A stretch of 64,000 nucleotides of DNA, taken from assembly GCA_963070105.1 (NCBI GenBank), contig OY718806.1, positions 4,113,865-4,177,864 of the forward strand, written 5' to 3'. Source of the DNA: Litomosoides sigmodontis. Lineage: Eukaryota; Nematoda; Chromadorea; Rhabditida; Onchocercidae. Below the pieces are notes generated by a model that was not told the DNA's origin, did no database searches, and saw only the letters and a program-made list of their open reading frames with translations. Positions 1-12,116 of this stretch are shown in pieces (within the stretch, counting starts at the first letter, position 1; each line of letters begins with the position of its first letter). A program made the translations under genes and the position numbers.

Positions 1-77
1 GTTTTACAATTGTAATAGAATATTACATTTTTATTTCATTTTCTTCAAATGATCAGTAAAAGCTTTGAAAAATTCAG

Positions 78-2672
78 ATTGAAGCGCTACGTGCTAAGCT
101 TGAGACCAAAAATATACTAATAGAACAAAAGGAAAAAATTTCTGAACGATTAGAAGCAGATTTAGTGGTCGAAAGGAACAGAGTGTCAGATCTTCGAGAC
201 AGCAATAGAGTAAGCATGTTTTTTGCTTTGAATAGCATGAATAGCACTGATTAAGTGCTCTATTTGTTTGATTTCTGACGAATCTTTGTTAAATTTAGCC
301 TTAATTATACGGAATATTAATATATTTGCATCCAGAATTCTGAGCAAAAAATCGGTCAGTTGTTGGCGCGAATTGATGCTGCGGAAAGTCTATTGCATGA
401 GAAGGAAAGTGAGCTAGAAAAGGTAAAGCAAAAGCTTCTGACAAATCCGGACGTGCGAAAGGAAGAAGAATTGCAAATGCAGCTTGATGAAGCGAATAGG
501 TTAACAAAAAGTTGCCTTTGTAGCTACTTATTGTTTTTAAGAGCAGGCTTTAAATTTTGAGGACTAGCTATTTTGCATTACTAATTCACTTAAAATTTTT
601 AACTTACGTGCTATAGCAGTAATTGTAGAGAAAAACTGAGGATGGAGTCGTTAATTAACGAGCTGCGCCAAAGTGCTGAAGAAGAAAAAATGCAGCAGTT
701 GGAAACATTTCAAGCGGAAAACCGACAATTAGCAGCAACAATTGAAAGTTTGCAGAAAGAATTAGCCGATCGGTAGCTTTTTCGTCATTTGTTATTATAA
801 TAAATTTTTGGATTTCGCTAAGTTACTATTATCGGTACAATAAAGACTTTGTAGCCTAGACCTAAGTTTTATTTCAAGCAGTTAGTTGCAGATCTCCATG
901 TCACATTCCAAGTAGTTGGAAGAAGTTACTTATTCAAGCCTTAGCTTAGTCTGATTTTCTTATAATGTTGGCAGGAAGAATTATTACAAAGTGACCTTAT
1001 GAACTTGCGGACTAATTTATTGGACGCTTTTAGAGAAGTACTGCTAGAGTCACAAAGTGAAAAAATAGGTGACTTGGACCAAGAATTGGTAACTGCAGAA
1101 CGGCAATGCAAAAATCATGTACCACAACATTCAAATGACGAAGAGGTTAATAATTTCCAAAAATTGTGATCTGCCAGGTGCTTTATTTTGAGCAGTTTAC
1201 ATTTGTAATTATGAAATTCTCAAATAACGTTGGATGTAATGTTTTTGATGAGAAGCATCTTGGTTTAAAAAAATTAGCAACTGTTAGATTATCTTTTTTA
1301 GCTGGCTGAGGCGAGGAAAGAGATTGAATCTCTTCTCCGATTGGTGCAAACACTTGAAAGAGAAAAGGCGTCTATAATTTCGCATTGTAAACAGTTACAG
1401 GGGTATGCTTTTGAAGTTTTAATTTTCGTTGAAAGAAATCCTTTGAAAGACGTTTGGGTAAGTTTCCAACTGGAAATTTGATCCAATTTTTTCTAGAAAA
1501 TTGGAAGATATTCACAAGGGTGATGCCGCTTCGATAATTGGTCCAACTCGATCGGAATTTTCTGCACTCACAACTGAAGGATCTCTTAAATCTAGGTTTA
1601 CTTGTTCATTTTGCATATTGTTATTATTTTTTTACATTTCCTGAATTTTTCAATTTATATTCGACTTTATGGCCTTCTCGATTTTATAGGGTAGAGGAAC
1701 TAGAAGAAGCTTTGCGTGAGTCAGTAAGTATAACGGCTGAGAGAGAGCTTCATGTTGCCCAGCAAAAGAAGCTTAATCAACAACTTGCTGCTCAAGTACG
1801 TATTATCCTTTTTTTAAAGCAATTTATGTACAATTGCACATTTAAGTTTAATTAACAAATTCCGTAAAATTTTTTTTAATGTACCCAACTTAAGCTAACG
1901 GAGTGTCGCCTTGAATTAAATGATCTTCGACGAAATGTGAAAAAGTTAACAAGTAATGAACGGGAAGAAGCTTTGCGTTCTTTGGAAATTGAAAAACGAA
2001 GGCATATTGATCAGCTACTGCAGCTAAAGTTAGATTTTCTATAAAGTTTATGTAGAAAAGAAACATTATGGTTTCAATTCATGAACATACTGTTATGGTT
2101 ATGCGGAATTCTTAGGCATGAAGCGTTGGTAGCTGCAATCGCTGAAAAAGATGCTCACATTGCGTTATTGGAGCAGTCTAGGGAGAGACCACGAGAAGAG
2201 ATAGAGACTCTGCGCCATCATAAAGAAAAATTGATGGAAAAATTAAAAGAAGAAAATGAACGTCGTGCTCAGCTTCTTAGTTCCGCTGATTTAACCGTTG
2301 GTAAGCGATATAAAATTTACTGAAGTATGGATCTTTTACTTCACCTATTTTGTGATTTTTTAGTTAACGACCTCTCAAGAGAGAGTGGTTTTACTGCAGT
2401 CGCTGCAGTCAATGCCCCATCAAATTTTACTACTCCGCGACAACCTATTATTGCTGATCAGGTCAAACTTTTTTGTTTAATGCCTATATTTTATTTGTTT
2501 TCTGTTCAATCTAGTTTAATGTTACATGCACTGACGACGAAATATTTATTTTTGTAAACCCTGTTAATTTTTTAAATTGCTTTTTGAGAGTGGCTGCATC
2601 AATCTTTAACGATACGTACTTTGACTTCTGTATTTCTTCTAGGAAGATGACGCGGAAGGTATTTGGGCATAA
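78..2672 (+). CDS. elks-1: ELKS/ERC/CAST active-zone coiled-coil protein, C-terminal part (5' end outside window)
   Basis: Presynaptic active-zone scaffold of the ELKS/ERC/CAST family; in animals it binds RIM, liprin and Rab6. Exons read: 78-209, 336-499, 629-772, 975-1145, 1302-1402, 1497-1595, 1690-1795, 1895-2028, 2116-2300, 2364-2461, 2643-2672. The translation is almost entirely charged coiled coil. Family signatures are RVEELEEALRESVSITAERE in exon 1690-1795, AAIAEKDAHIALLEQS in exon 2116-2300, and the last codons DAEGIWA-stop. The GIWA carboxyl terminus is the known PDZ ligand for RIM, so the end is intact. Phases close at every junction except 772 to 975, where an extra base is needed; a micro-exon or alternative donor there is likely missed. 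A poly(A) signal AATAAA is at 3435-3440. The family call is strong; the symbol follows the C. elegans name. Confidence 0.9.
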
Positions 2673-5600
2673 AAACATTTCAACTGGAAAAAAGAAGTTA
2701 GGAAGTTTAACTGCCACATTTTATTTCATCTATTCATATCTTCAATTGTTCTGCAAACTTTTTCACTTCGCTTCGTCGTATGTACGGGTTCTTACAATTT
2801 GTAAACAACTGCCAGGTATCGGGTCTTTGATAGTTTGTACTTTCTTATGGTGTAAACCACCTCACAGTCTGTTCGTCATTTATCTGTTACATTTTTTAAA
2901 GGCACTTTGTATACTCATCTATAATTAATGTTGAGAAGTATCATTCATTCTAATTTGAATTATGTACAAAGTTATTTGGTTTCCTTTTGAGACGCTTATT
3001 GGGATGTTTTCGATTAAACCACTACTTTTATTCAGTTAACTGCTGGTATTTGATATCTTTTAGGATTAGTTTTCCAGTTTTCGAAGGCAGGCAAATTGTT
3101 AAAAATTTCTGACTTCAGTTGAAACCTGCCTAGGGGAAATGTTATTTGAATTTATTTCAGGTCTGGAAAACCATATCCATCCGTGCTCGCTTGTCCACTG
3201 TTCCGCAATTTATTGTAAATTTGGAAACAAGTTAGCTACATTTGAGACGTCCTTTATTAGTTGAAGATAAATGTTTCGAGAGCACACAAAAGAATAAAAA
3301 AGCAAACAGATTTCAAAAAAAATGAAATCGACCTTGCGATTGATCGATCATCATGCCAAATTTAATTCATCAAGTTGTGGTGCATTTGCTTTCTTTCCTA
3401 TGTTTGTGATTTTTCCTGTATGAATTTGTATGTCAATAAAAAGTTTATGAAGGCTTATTAAATGATTAAAAGTGACGTTTTGTGTTCCGCAAAAATAGAC
3501 GTAACTAGTAAATGGAATTCTCGATATTTAACAAAGCAGTAAGTGCATACTCTCTCCAGTAGTACTGGTTTTTAATTTCTATAGTAGTATGTTGGTTTAC
3601 TTAGTTATTAGCATGCACGCCATTCTCCTCTCGTAAAATGTATGTAAATTTTACTGACTTAAAGGGAAAACATGAGCGTTTTGTGCTTTGGTGCTAGCTG
3701 TTTTAAGTTCGCCAATGAATGAGATGGATGAGCGTATACTTGTAGAGTTTATGTGTGGGCGGAGGAGCTACGGAAAGCTATTAACATATTTCGAGAAACC
3801 CGTAAGTTGGGAACTGTTGCGGAATGCAGAGAGCTGATGAATGAAAGTCAATTTGGGTTTGAAATTGAGCAGGCGAATAAAAGCAGTCGAATATTGGGAG
3901 AGGAGGAGTGAATGAAACTTTACTTGCCACATAACTTCCCAAATAAACCACTAATTTTTTTATTGATTTCGTGGAGTTATAGTTGAGATGAGGTTATTTG
4001 ACGGATAAGATGGAGCTGAGCTTTCGAGAGGTAGAATTCCAGTTCCTTCTGGCTAGAAGTTTAGTCGGTTTTCATTCACTCATGCGGAGTGCATTCGTGT
4101 TTCAATTTTTCCCTGAAGTAATTACGTTGAAAAGGTTGTTCAGCGTATGTTCAGTTTGATGAATAAGGAAAAGATGAAGGAAGGTAATTTTTCAGGGCAG
4201 ATTCAAATTATCGTCTTAATGCATTCATTCTTCTTCCGTTTCGCTTGAACTGTGTAACTTTTGAGTTTGAAGTATGAAGGGATTTTTACAAATGCTTTCA
4301 TCAATATGCTGGAAGAAGAAAGGTGGCGAGCAGACAGTGCTATTAAAGTGTACTTTTTAATATGTCTGGAGGAGGAAAGACGATTGTTCACCAAACACCA
4401 CCATCTCCTTATGAAAGGCAGTGTCATTTCATCCCCACACTGAAATTCTCGGGAACAAAGGTTGGGGAAGTGTGTTGAATAGTTTCATTCGGGTCCTTTC
4501 TGTTTATTGTGCAGTTTTATTATTTGCTATCATTGGACGTACTGTACCGCAAGTTTGCCAGTTGCTTTTATTGTTCATTGCGCTATCGTCCCGCACGGGA
4601 CAGCAGCAGCAGCAGCAGCACAGCGACATTCAACCACTGCTCATTCTCCTTTCCTCTCCTGCAACATTTCAGAGGTCAAAATTTAGCTTATCTCACTAAC
4701 ACTGCCTGTTCTATGTTGCACTTCAGTTCCGCCCCTCATTTATTTCATTGCCAGTGATTTTATCTAACTTCTTGCGTCCTGACGTTCATTCTCATCAGGT
4801 TACGTTAGCCACTAATTTTCATAAGGCTCACTTCCGGCTGCTGAGAAGACAGTCAGTTGTTCGTTCGTTCTAGTGGTATATTGCAGAACTAGTTGTTAAC
4901 TTAAAATTTGCATTTTAATAAGTAGCTTTACATCCAGGCACTATTACATATTACTTTTCTAAACCAAACTCTTCATTAAAGTTGAAATAAAATTTCAGAA
5001 GAAGGAATTATTGGTTAAATAACATGCATGTTGTAAACAGTCTCATTTCAATATCTGTTTTTGTAAGCTTCACGGATCTGTTTAATTTTTGAATTTCCGG
5101 CAAAGATCATGTCATCTGTGTTTAAACTTTTATCCTTTAAACACATTTCTTCTACTGGAATTTTTAGTGAATTTTTTGGCAAGTTAAGACTTGACCAATT
5201 CGTTCCACAAAGGAGGAAAGATAAATCATCATCTTCTCACAGTCGTATCCTGGGAAATAGTGCAGTTATCAGATGAACTTGAGTTAACACGAGTTGTGCA
5301 CTTGAATACCTGTCATCACGCTTCAACTTTCACTTGTATTAGCTAGGTAGAACTTAATGGCATGCTGTGCTGGTGGGAGGAATTGCGCAAAAGTGAATGC
5401 TAATAACTTATTGACGGAGAAATGAAACATCTCTGCTCGTCGTTTTCTGTTTGGTGCGAAGTGCGGAAAGGACCGACTCCAATTCTTCATGTAATCCATC
5501 ACAATAACATTACAGCTCGCGTGATTTTTTTTCACTTTTTAAATGGTTGATGTCTTTGGAGAGAAGGATTGCATATAAATGCCACAACTTTTCAGCAGCA

Positions 5601-6130
5601 ATGTGAAATGCCATGAATGTGTTTGCACTGTTGCAGGTATAATCACTCACCTGTTTCGATCTAAAAATTTTCATCTTTTTCTAAATTAAACAAGACTAAA
5701 TTTTCTTCAGCTAGGCTTTTAGTTCTTCTACCTTCCTCGTTACTTCTTAAATTTACAGCAAATCCCTCCTTCTCCACACCATTTCAACTTTGCTGTTCAA
5801 ATTTTGTCTACCACTGCATTAATTAGTAGCCCTTTGAATGATCAACATTCATTTTGCTCGGTTCGTTTCCTTTCGTATTTCTGAAAATAAAATGACAATC
5901 ATTTTTGATGTAAGACTTATCGTTTATTGTAAGCAGTTCACGATGATTTCTTTTTTTTTTGTTTAATTTGAACTTTTATTTTTATACAGCCCATCATATT
6001 GTTGATGTTATAATTTTACCAATCACTGAATGCAAACTTTAGCTAATAATAGCTTGATGTATTACATCTCACGCATTCATTCATTCATTCACTTGTTCTT
6101 TGATGTTTGATTCTGCAGTTTAAATAAGAG
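2673..6130. other. ELKS 3' UTR and intergenic region before UCKL1
   Basis: The first ~770 bases are probably ELKS 3' UTR, ending near AATAAA at 3435-3440. The rest has no reading frame that combines splice consensus with a recognisable protein. A short CAG run lies at about 4601-4620, and a weak ATTC repeat at 6074-6090. Part of 5.6-6.1 kb may be 5' UTR or first-intron sequence of the next gene. Confidence 0.5.
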
Positions 6131-9099
6131 ATGCGTGAACACGTAAAGCGTCATGTGACAATTGCGGACCGATTAGAAAATACTTCCACTGGTACAACAA
6201 CTACATCGCTACAAAGCGGTGATGCCGATAGGTAACTAATTATTCTCTTTGCATGTATTTTGGAGAGAATTTCTTGCATATTTACACATATCTTATCGAC
6301 AAGTTTTAAAACGAATGTTACGGTACAGTTTGCAGAATTGAAATTCATTTCATATTCCCCCATTTATCTAAGATTCATGTTAAATTCTCATAATATTCTG
6401 CAACACGTATTGGTTTTTTTTTCTTGCATATTTTTTTCTAGCATTTTTCATATTCACGGTTGAGAGTTTTAGTGTTTCCGCAGCTGCAACTCATCCCATA
6501 CATCGTGCCATACGTACTATTTCGGGTTCAAAATCCGAAGATCATCTTATCACAACAGAAAGTGGACGTGTATGCATAATTTCATTTCCTGATTTTCTTC
6601 ATGACGTCTTTAAAAGAAGCGATTTGCTTCAACATTTTCAGTTTCATTTTCTTGTCTGCACGGTCTCTCTGATTGTGTCTGAAATGTTGCAGCGCATATA
6701 TACAAAAGGGCGTCCACCGTGGTATGATCGGGAAGGGAAAATTTTAAAACAACCATATGTGGTTGGAATTTGCGGCGGATCAGCTTCTGGGAAAACCACC
6801 GTTGCAAGACGAATAATTGAACGACTGGAAATGCCTTGGGTTACCGTTTTATCCATGGATTCCTTTTACAAAGTACTTTTTGGATTCTTCGAATATGCAT
6901 TTCGTTTTTCAATGGTGGGGTGGTAAAACATTTTGAGATGTCTTTAATTGAGTTAATTTGAATTTCGCGCTCCAGTTAAATAAATTGTTCAAGGTATTGA
7001 CAGAGGCACAGCATCATCTGGCATCCAAAAATGAATACAATTTCGACCATCCACAAGCCTTCGACTTTGATTTGATGTGCGAGACTGTTCGGCGTCTTCG
7101 AGAAGGAAAGAATGTTGAAGTTTGTCATTTTAAAACTTTAGACTATCCAAAGTTAACTAATGTTTCCGAAACTTTGATATCGCTGTTTGTAGGTCCCGGT
7201 TTACGATTTCGCTACTCACCGGCGTGATAAACAGCCAAAACTGATGTATGGTGCGGACGTACTCATTTTCGAGGGCATTTTAGCTTTTCACAACAAAGAA
7301 TTGGTTGATTTGATGGATATGAAAGTATGACTTATTAAATTCATGTTTTTTCTGAACAAAGGAAAGATTAAAGGAAAGATTTTTATCAATTTTGAGGTAT
7401 TTGTGGATACCGATCCGGATACACGACTGGCACGAAGGCTAGAGAGAGACATCCAGGATCGTGGTCGAGATCTTGAAGGTGTCTTAACTCAATATTTACG
7501 GTTTGTAAAGCCGGCTTTTGATACGTTCATTGCACCTGGCATGAAGATTGCTGATATCATCGTACCACGAGGTGGTGAAAATGAAGTAGCCATTGATCTC
7601 ATTGTTAAGCAAGTGAAAACTCAGCTAGCTGAAAGAGGTAAACAGTTTGAAGCTCATTTTTGTATGAAGATAAGTCATCCCAATGCATTACTAAAAGTTA
7701 AGGTTATGATGCATCAAAAAATCCTTATTCACAACGTGCTGGAATGGTACAAAAGGATTTACCATTGCAGTTGCCACGTACATTAACAGTTGTATCACAA
7801 ACACCGCAAGTTCGTGGCTTGCATACATATATAAGGGATCGCAAAACTCCAAGGTGATTTTTGTTAATCTTACAACTTCTTTTCGTGCATTTAAAACCTT
7901 TATATTTATGCACTTTAAATTAAGTCACAGGAGGCGTAATCTTCCAATTTTTAATTTTTAGGGATGAATTTAATTTCTATTCTAATCGATTAATGCGAAT
8001 ACTAATCGAGAATGCTATGAATTTTATGCCATTCGAAGACGCCACGGTTACTACGCCAACAATGGAAAAGTATATCTTGACTCAATTTTTTACGCTATAA
8101 AATTTTAAATGTTGGTTACAATTCCCTATAAATATGTGTGATTGAGCGAAGCACACATTTTTGTTTGTAGATTTGTTGGTAAGAGGAATACAGCGCAGAT
8201 ATGTGGTGTTACAATCATGCGTGCTGGTGAAACAATGGAGCATGCATTGCGAGTTGTCGTGAAGGACTGCAAAATGGGTAAAATTTTAATACAAACCAAT
8301 GAGAAAACGATGGAACCTGAGTTATTCTATCTGCGTCTGCCGAAGAATATTTATCGATACAAAGTTCTACTGATGGATGCTACTGTTGCTACAGGTTTTT
8401 TTCGCCTCCTTTTGTTACAGCTTAGAGGGGGGGAGGGCAGTATCGAAAATTCTGTATTAAAATTTGTCGAAGTTATATGGACATTGTGAGAGCCTGGCGA
8501 CTGACCACACTGTATCATACATTTACCAAAGTTATTCAAAACTATTCGTTTTTTGAAGTTATATAAAGTTTTCATGTTTTTTCTAAATTTGAACTTACCC
8601 TTACTAGGCTGATACTAACTGTTCTGTCTTGTTTAAAGCTTCAGAACAAGCTGTTAGTGTGCTAAAATATAACTAATTTTCACTTTCACTGCCTAGATTG
8701 TTCGGATTTGTTTTTGCAAAAATATTATTGCTACTGCGATACATATCTGTTTTTGCAGGCGCCGCTGCAATGATGGCTATTCGTGTTCTATTGGATCATG
8801 ATGTACTGGAAGAAAACATTCTGTTGTTGTCACTGCTTATGGCCGGAACTGGTGTACATTCACTTGCCTATGCTTTTCCCAAAGTATGTCTGGGCTTGTT
8901 AAAAATTCGTTCAAATTCTTATGAATGTATTGCTGTATTTATTGATTTTCAGGTTACTTTATTGACAACTGCTGTAGATCCGCATATCAATGAACTATAC
9001 TATGTCATTCCGGGGATGGGAAATTTTGGCGATCGTTATTACGGTACTGAGGCAGTGACTGCATGTGATGATTCCTCAAGTGGTGAAGAAAATCCGTAA
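6131..9099 (+). CDS. Uridine-cytidine kinase-like 1 (uridine kinase plus UPRT-like domain)
   Basis: Pyrimidine-salvage protein of the UCKL1 type: an N-terminal uridine/cytidine kinase (NTP + uridine to UMP) joined to a uracil phosphoribosyltransferase-like domain. Eleven exons close in phase: 6131-6231, 6473-6569, 6693-6872, 6994-7119, 7193-7324, 7397-7637, 7703-7853, 7962-8069, 8171-8394, 8759-8883, 8953-9099, giving 543 aa, the usual length of the family. Visible motifs: [10 protein letters not shown] before the P-loop GGSASGKTT, then [40 protein letters not shown], and in the C-terminal half [31 protein letters not shown] and [10 protein letters not shown]. The ATG at 6131 opens the first exon. 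The acceptor before 6473 (TTTTAG) was chosen over the nearby CGCAG because only it keeps phase. The acidic tail is typical. A poly(A) signal lies at 9805-9810. Whether the UPRT half is catalytic in this subfamily is uncertain. Confidence 0.95.
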
Positions 9100-12000
9100 A
9101 ATCGATCAGATATTTCATAAAGCCGGAACAAGCTTCCATTATATTTAGCAATTAAAATGTTCTGTGTCTCATGCTCTACACAGATATTTTTCGTAGATGT
9201 TCATCCATACATACATATGCAAGATTGATATTTATTGGTCTCCCTCCTCTTTACTGGTTGTTTCATCTCTTATGTGTTAAATGTGAAGTGCAATGTTTTG
9301 AATTCGTCAGGCGTAGCATTTCAGAATATATTACTCTTAATTAGTTGATTGATAACGTAATAGAGAAATTTGGAATGTTTTTCACAATTTTTTTGTTTAT
9401 ACCAATCCTAAATGAAGAATTTTTACAATAGAGAAATGCATCTGAGTGTTGATTGCATCATCATAAATTTGCTCCGCTGATATTGCACTTACTTTTTGCT
9501 TCATGGAGATATGCTTCTTTCAGCATGGTTTCCTATCGTCACTTATCCTTTCTTCCTGTCAGTTTTAGAAATTCCAAAAAAAAGTTTATCCTCTTTCATG
9601 ATAATTTGAAATTATTTGTTTTCTGCACTTTATCGTAATAACTGTAAATTATTTATACTCATTTATATATAATATCATTTATATACTTTCGTAAATGTTC
9701 TCGTTATTTCTGCTCCGTGATGACCTTGTATCAGCCACCTTTAGTTATTGTTTGCTGCACATGCTGTGCTCAGAAAGGGTGGACGATATTTTATGATCTT
9801 TCGAAATAAAATCTAACATATAATTTGATAATTTATTGGCATGCAAATTTGGAGGTTTTATTGTGATGATTTTACTGAGAGTTGTAAGCTTTTATTAGCC
9901 TTATTCATCAGTTTAACTTTTCCAAGCGGCTGAAATGAAGGATGGTTGGATTTTTATTGTTATTGAATTTTTGTGTTGTTATTCATTTTATGCTTTATTG
10001 GACATTAAAAATATGTTTCTTTCAAATTCATTCCTTAGTATTGCACAAAAGATGCCGAGAGGAAAGCGCGCCTCAAAGAGAAAGTAGTCAGTCGGAAGTG
10101 GGTTTTATAAATGAGGTTTTAATAAATATTTTAATAAGTGAGGTTCGGGTTTTAATTTTAAAATTTCGGAATCAAATGAAAAGCACAAATAAAGCTGACG
10201 GGGTTTTCAAGCTCATGGAGTTTAATTTTCACTGGATCTGCCTCGTAATCTTTGGTTATTTGATATTTGATTCGAAGTTTTCAACTTCAAACCACTGCAT
10301 CCGTTTTAAAAATCCTGGCATTGAAATCTTTTGACATTAAATTAGTCTATCATATACTGATAGACATGAAGGAAAACTAGCATATTGTGTTTTTACGATC
10401 AATTTATGTCATAGTAAATTGTAAATTACAGTAACCTTTCACCGATCAATCAACTTGATTTAAAAATATCAAATGATACTGAGTGGATGATTACTAATCA
10501 CCGAACATAAAAATTGTAGGTATTTGTTTGTCGCACTTCAGGCAGCTAATTGAATAATGGACAATGCACTGAATATATTCGGCGTAGTAATACGCTTTTG
10601 AGAAAAAAAAGATGGGAGAGAGGAAGTATAAGCAGGCATAAATTAGTTTTGTTGCGAAGATGGACGAAATTGAATTTCCGATTTTGTTCAGTGGCAGCAA
10701 AATAGGCAATACTGTCGAATTCCGGCGGAAATTTTTTTCATGATGTCAAGCTTTTTCATTCCGAAGCGTAAATGTCAGCATTGCAGCTTTGTGATGTCGT
10801 TTTATCCTTTTTTAGCTAACAGAAGGAATGCGTTCGATAGCTTAACTTTCCGGCACTTCCAGAACTTGCTATTCACACATTGGTTTGTCGACCGTCATCA
10901 TGAGAAGCTCAACAGCCAAACTGTTGGTTTTAATAAATTAGTTGACAACATTGCATATTCACTCGGTGGCTCAATTCCCTTAGTTAGACATTGCTACATT
11001 TATCGATTGCCATTAATTAATTCCCGCAATTCATCAACGTTATTCTTCGCTAATCCTTTCTGAAGTAACTATTCAATGCTATCTTAACTCCTCGCTTCTT
11101 TTCTATCCACAATCAACTGATGGACTAGTGAATTCTCAAACTTCGTTTACACTAGCTGTTTATTTAAACCTTTTCTTTTTCAAAATCTCTACTTTTTTCA
11201 CTTTCTTAACCAACTTCAAAAAATTCGATCTCCACACATTTTGAAAGAAAGTGTTGAACAAGAAATATCGCGTTTCCCTCTCTCTATCAACACTTCTGTT
11301 AAGTTGGGGAATTAGTGGAAGTGTCTTAAAATGTTCTTAATTTATCGAAAAGTAACTATTTAATACCGCCAAGCAAGCATGCAAGCAGTTATGTCATTGT
11401 TCAGTGGGTCTTTCAGCACGTTACACAATTAAATAAATATCTTCAAGATTTTCAGAAGATCCCGTAACTAATTTCACTTCACGAATAACTTTCCGTGTTC
11501 GTTTTGTTTTTCCCCTCACATTTGCGCAAGCGTATTGAACCAGACGTATATTAGCTTCTACGTTACTTATTTCAAATTGGCATTTGTCTCGTTTTCCTTC
11601 TCTCTCATTTGTTGTTCACTCTCTTGCTTGAAGTCATACCATTGAAAGTGTTTGCGCTCAAATTGCTCTTAATTTTCAGGTACAAAGAAGCTTTTTTAGT
11701 GAAAATTCTAAAAACACTTCATTTGTGGATGTTAAAGAAGCAGCTTAGTTGATTATGTTATCAGCAACGTTTTTTATTCGCGAAAAGTTTTTGAATTCTC
11801 CATAAAATTCATTGGAAAATTTGATAATTATTTCTTTTTAATTAACTGTTGATTTGCAGTAATTTGTGAACCTTTTCCGGTTTCACGAAAAGAGTGCATT
11901 ATCGGCAGGTGTTATGAGAAGTTCGTATAAAGAAAATGAGTAATGAATCTGTTAACACTTCGTTTAAATGATGAAAACCGGATGCGAAGTTTTAGCAAAA

Positions 12001-12116
12001 GAAGAAAAGTACAGTTGTTCCCTCCTCCTTTTAGTAATTTTAAAATCTCGGCAACACCTTCGTCGCACCGTTTGCTGAATTTGCATTTTATGGAAAAGGA
12101 AATATGCTCGTTTCAG
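9100..12116. other. UCKL1 3' UTR and gene-free stretch upstream of the plexin-like locus
   Basis: UCKL1 3' UTR probably ends near AATAAA at 9805-9810. I searched 9.8-12.1 kb by eye for Sema-domain exons that should precede the plexin PSI domain at 12117 and saw none. A short basic start (MPRGKRASKRK) at about 10052 is followed by a possible donor but no convincing second exon. Confidence 0.5.

Noticed and set aside
4421..4757. Short Gln/Ser-rich frames around a CAG run
   Set aside because: Composition comes from the CAG repeat. There is no start, splice or homology support.
10039..10100. Possible first coding exon MPRGKRASKRK
   Set aside because: A donor-like GTAGTC follows, but no second exon was found within 2 kb and the match to any family is too short.
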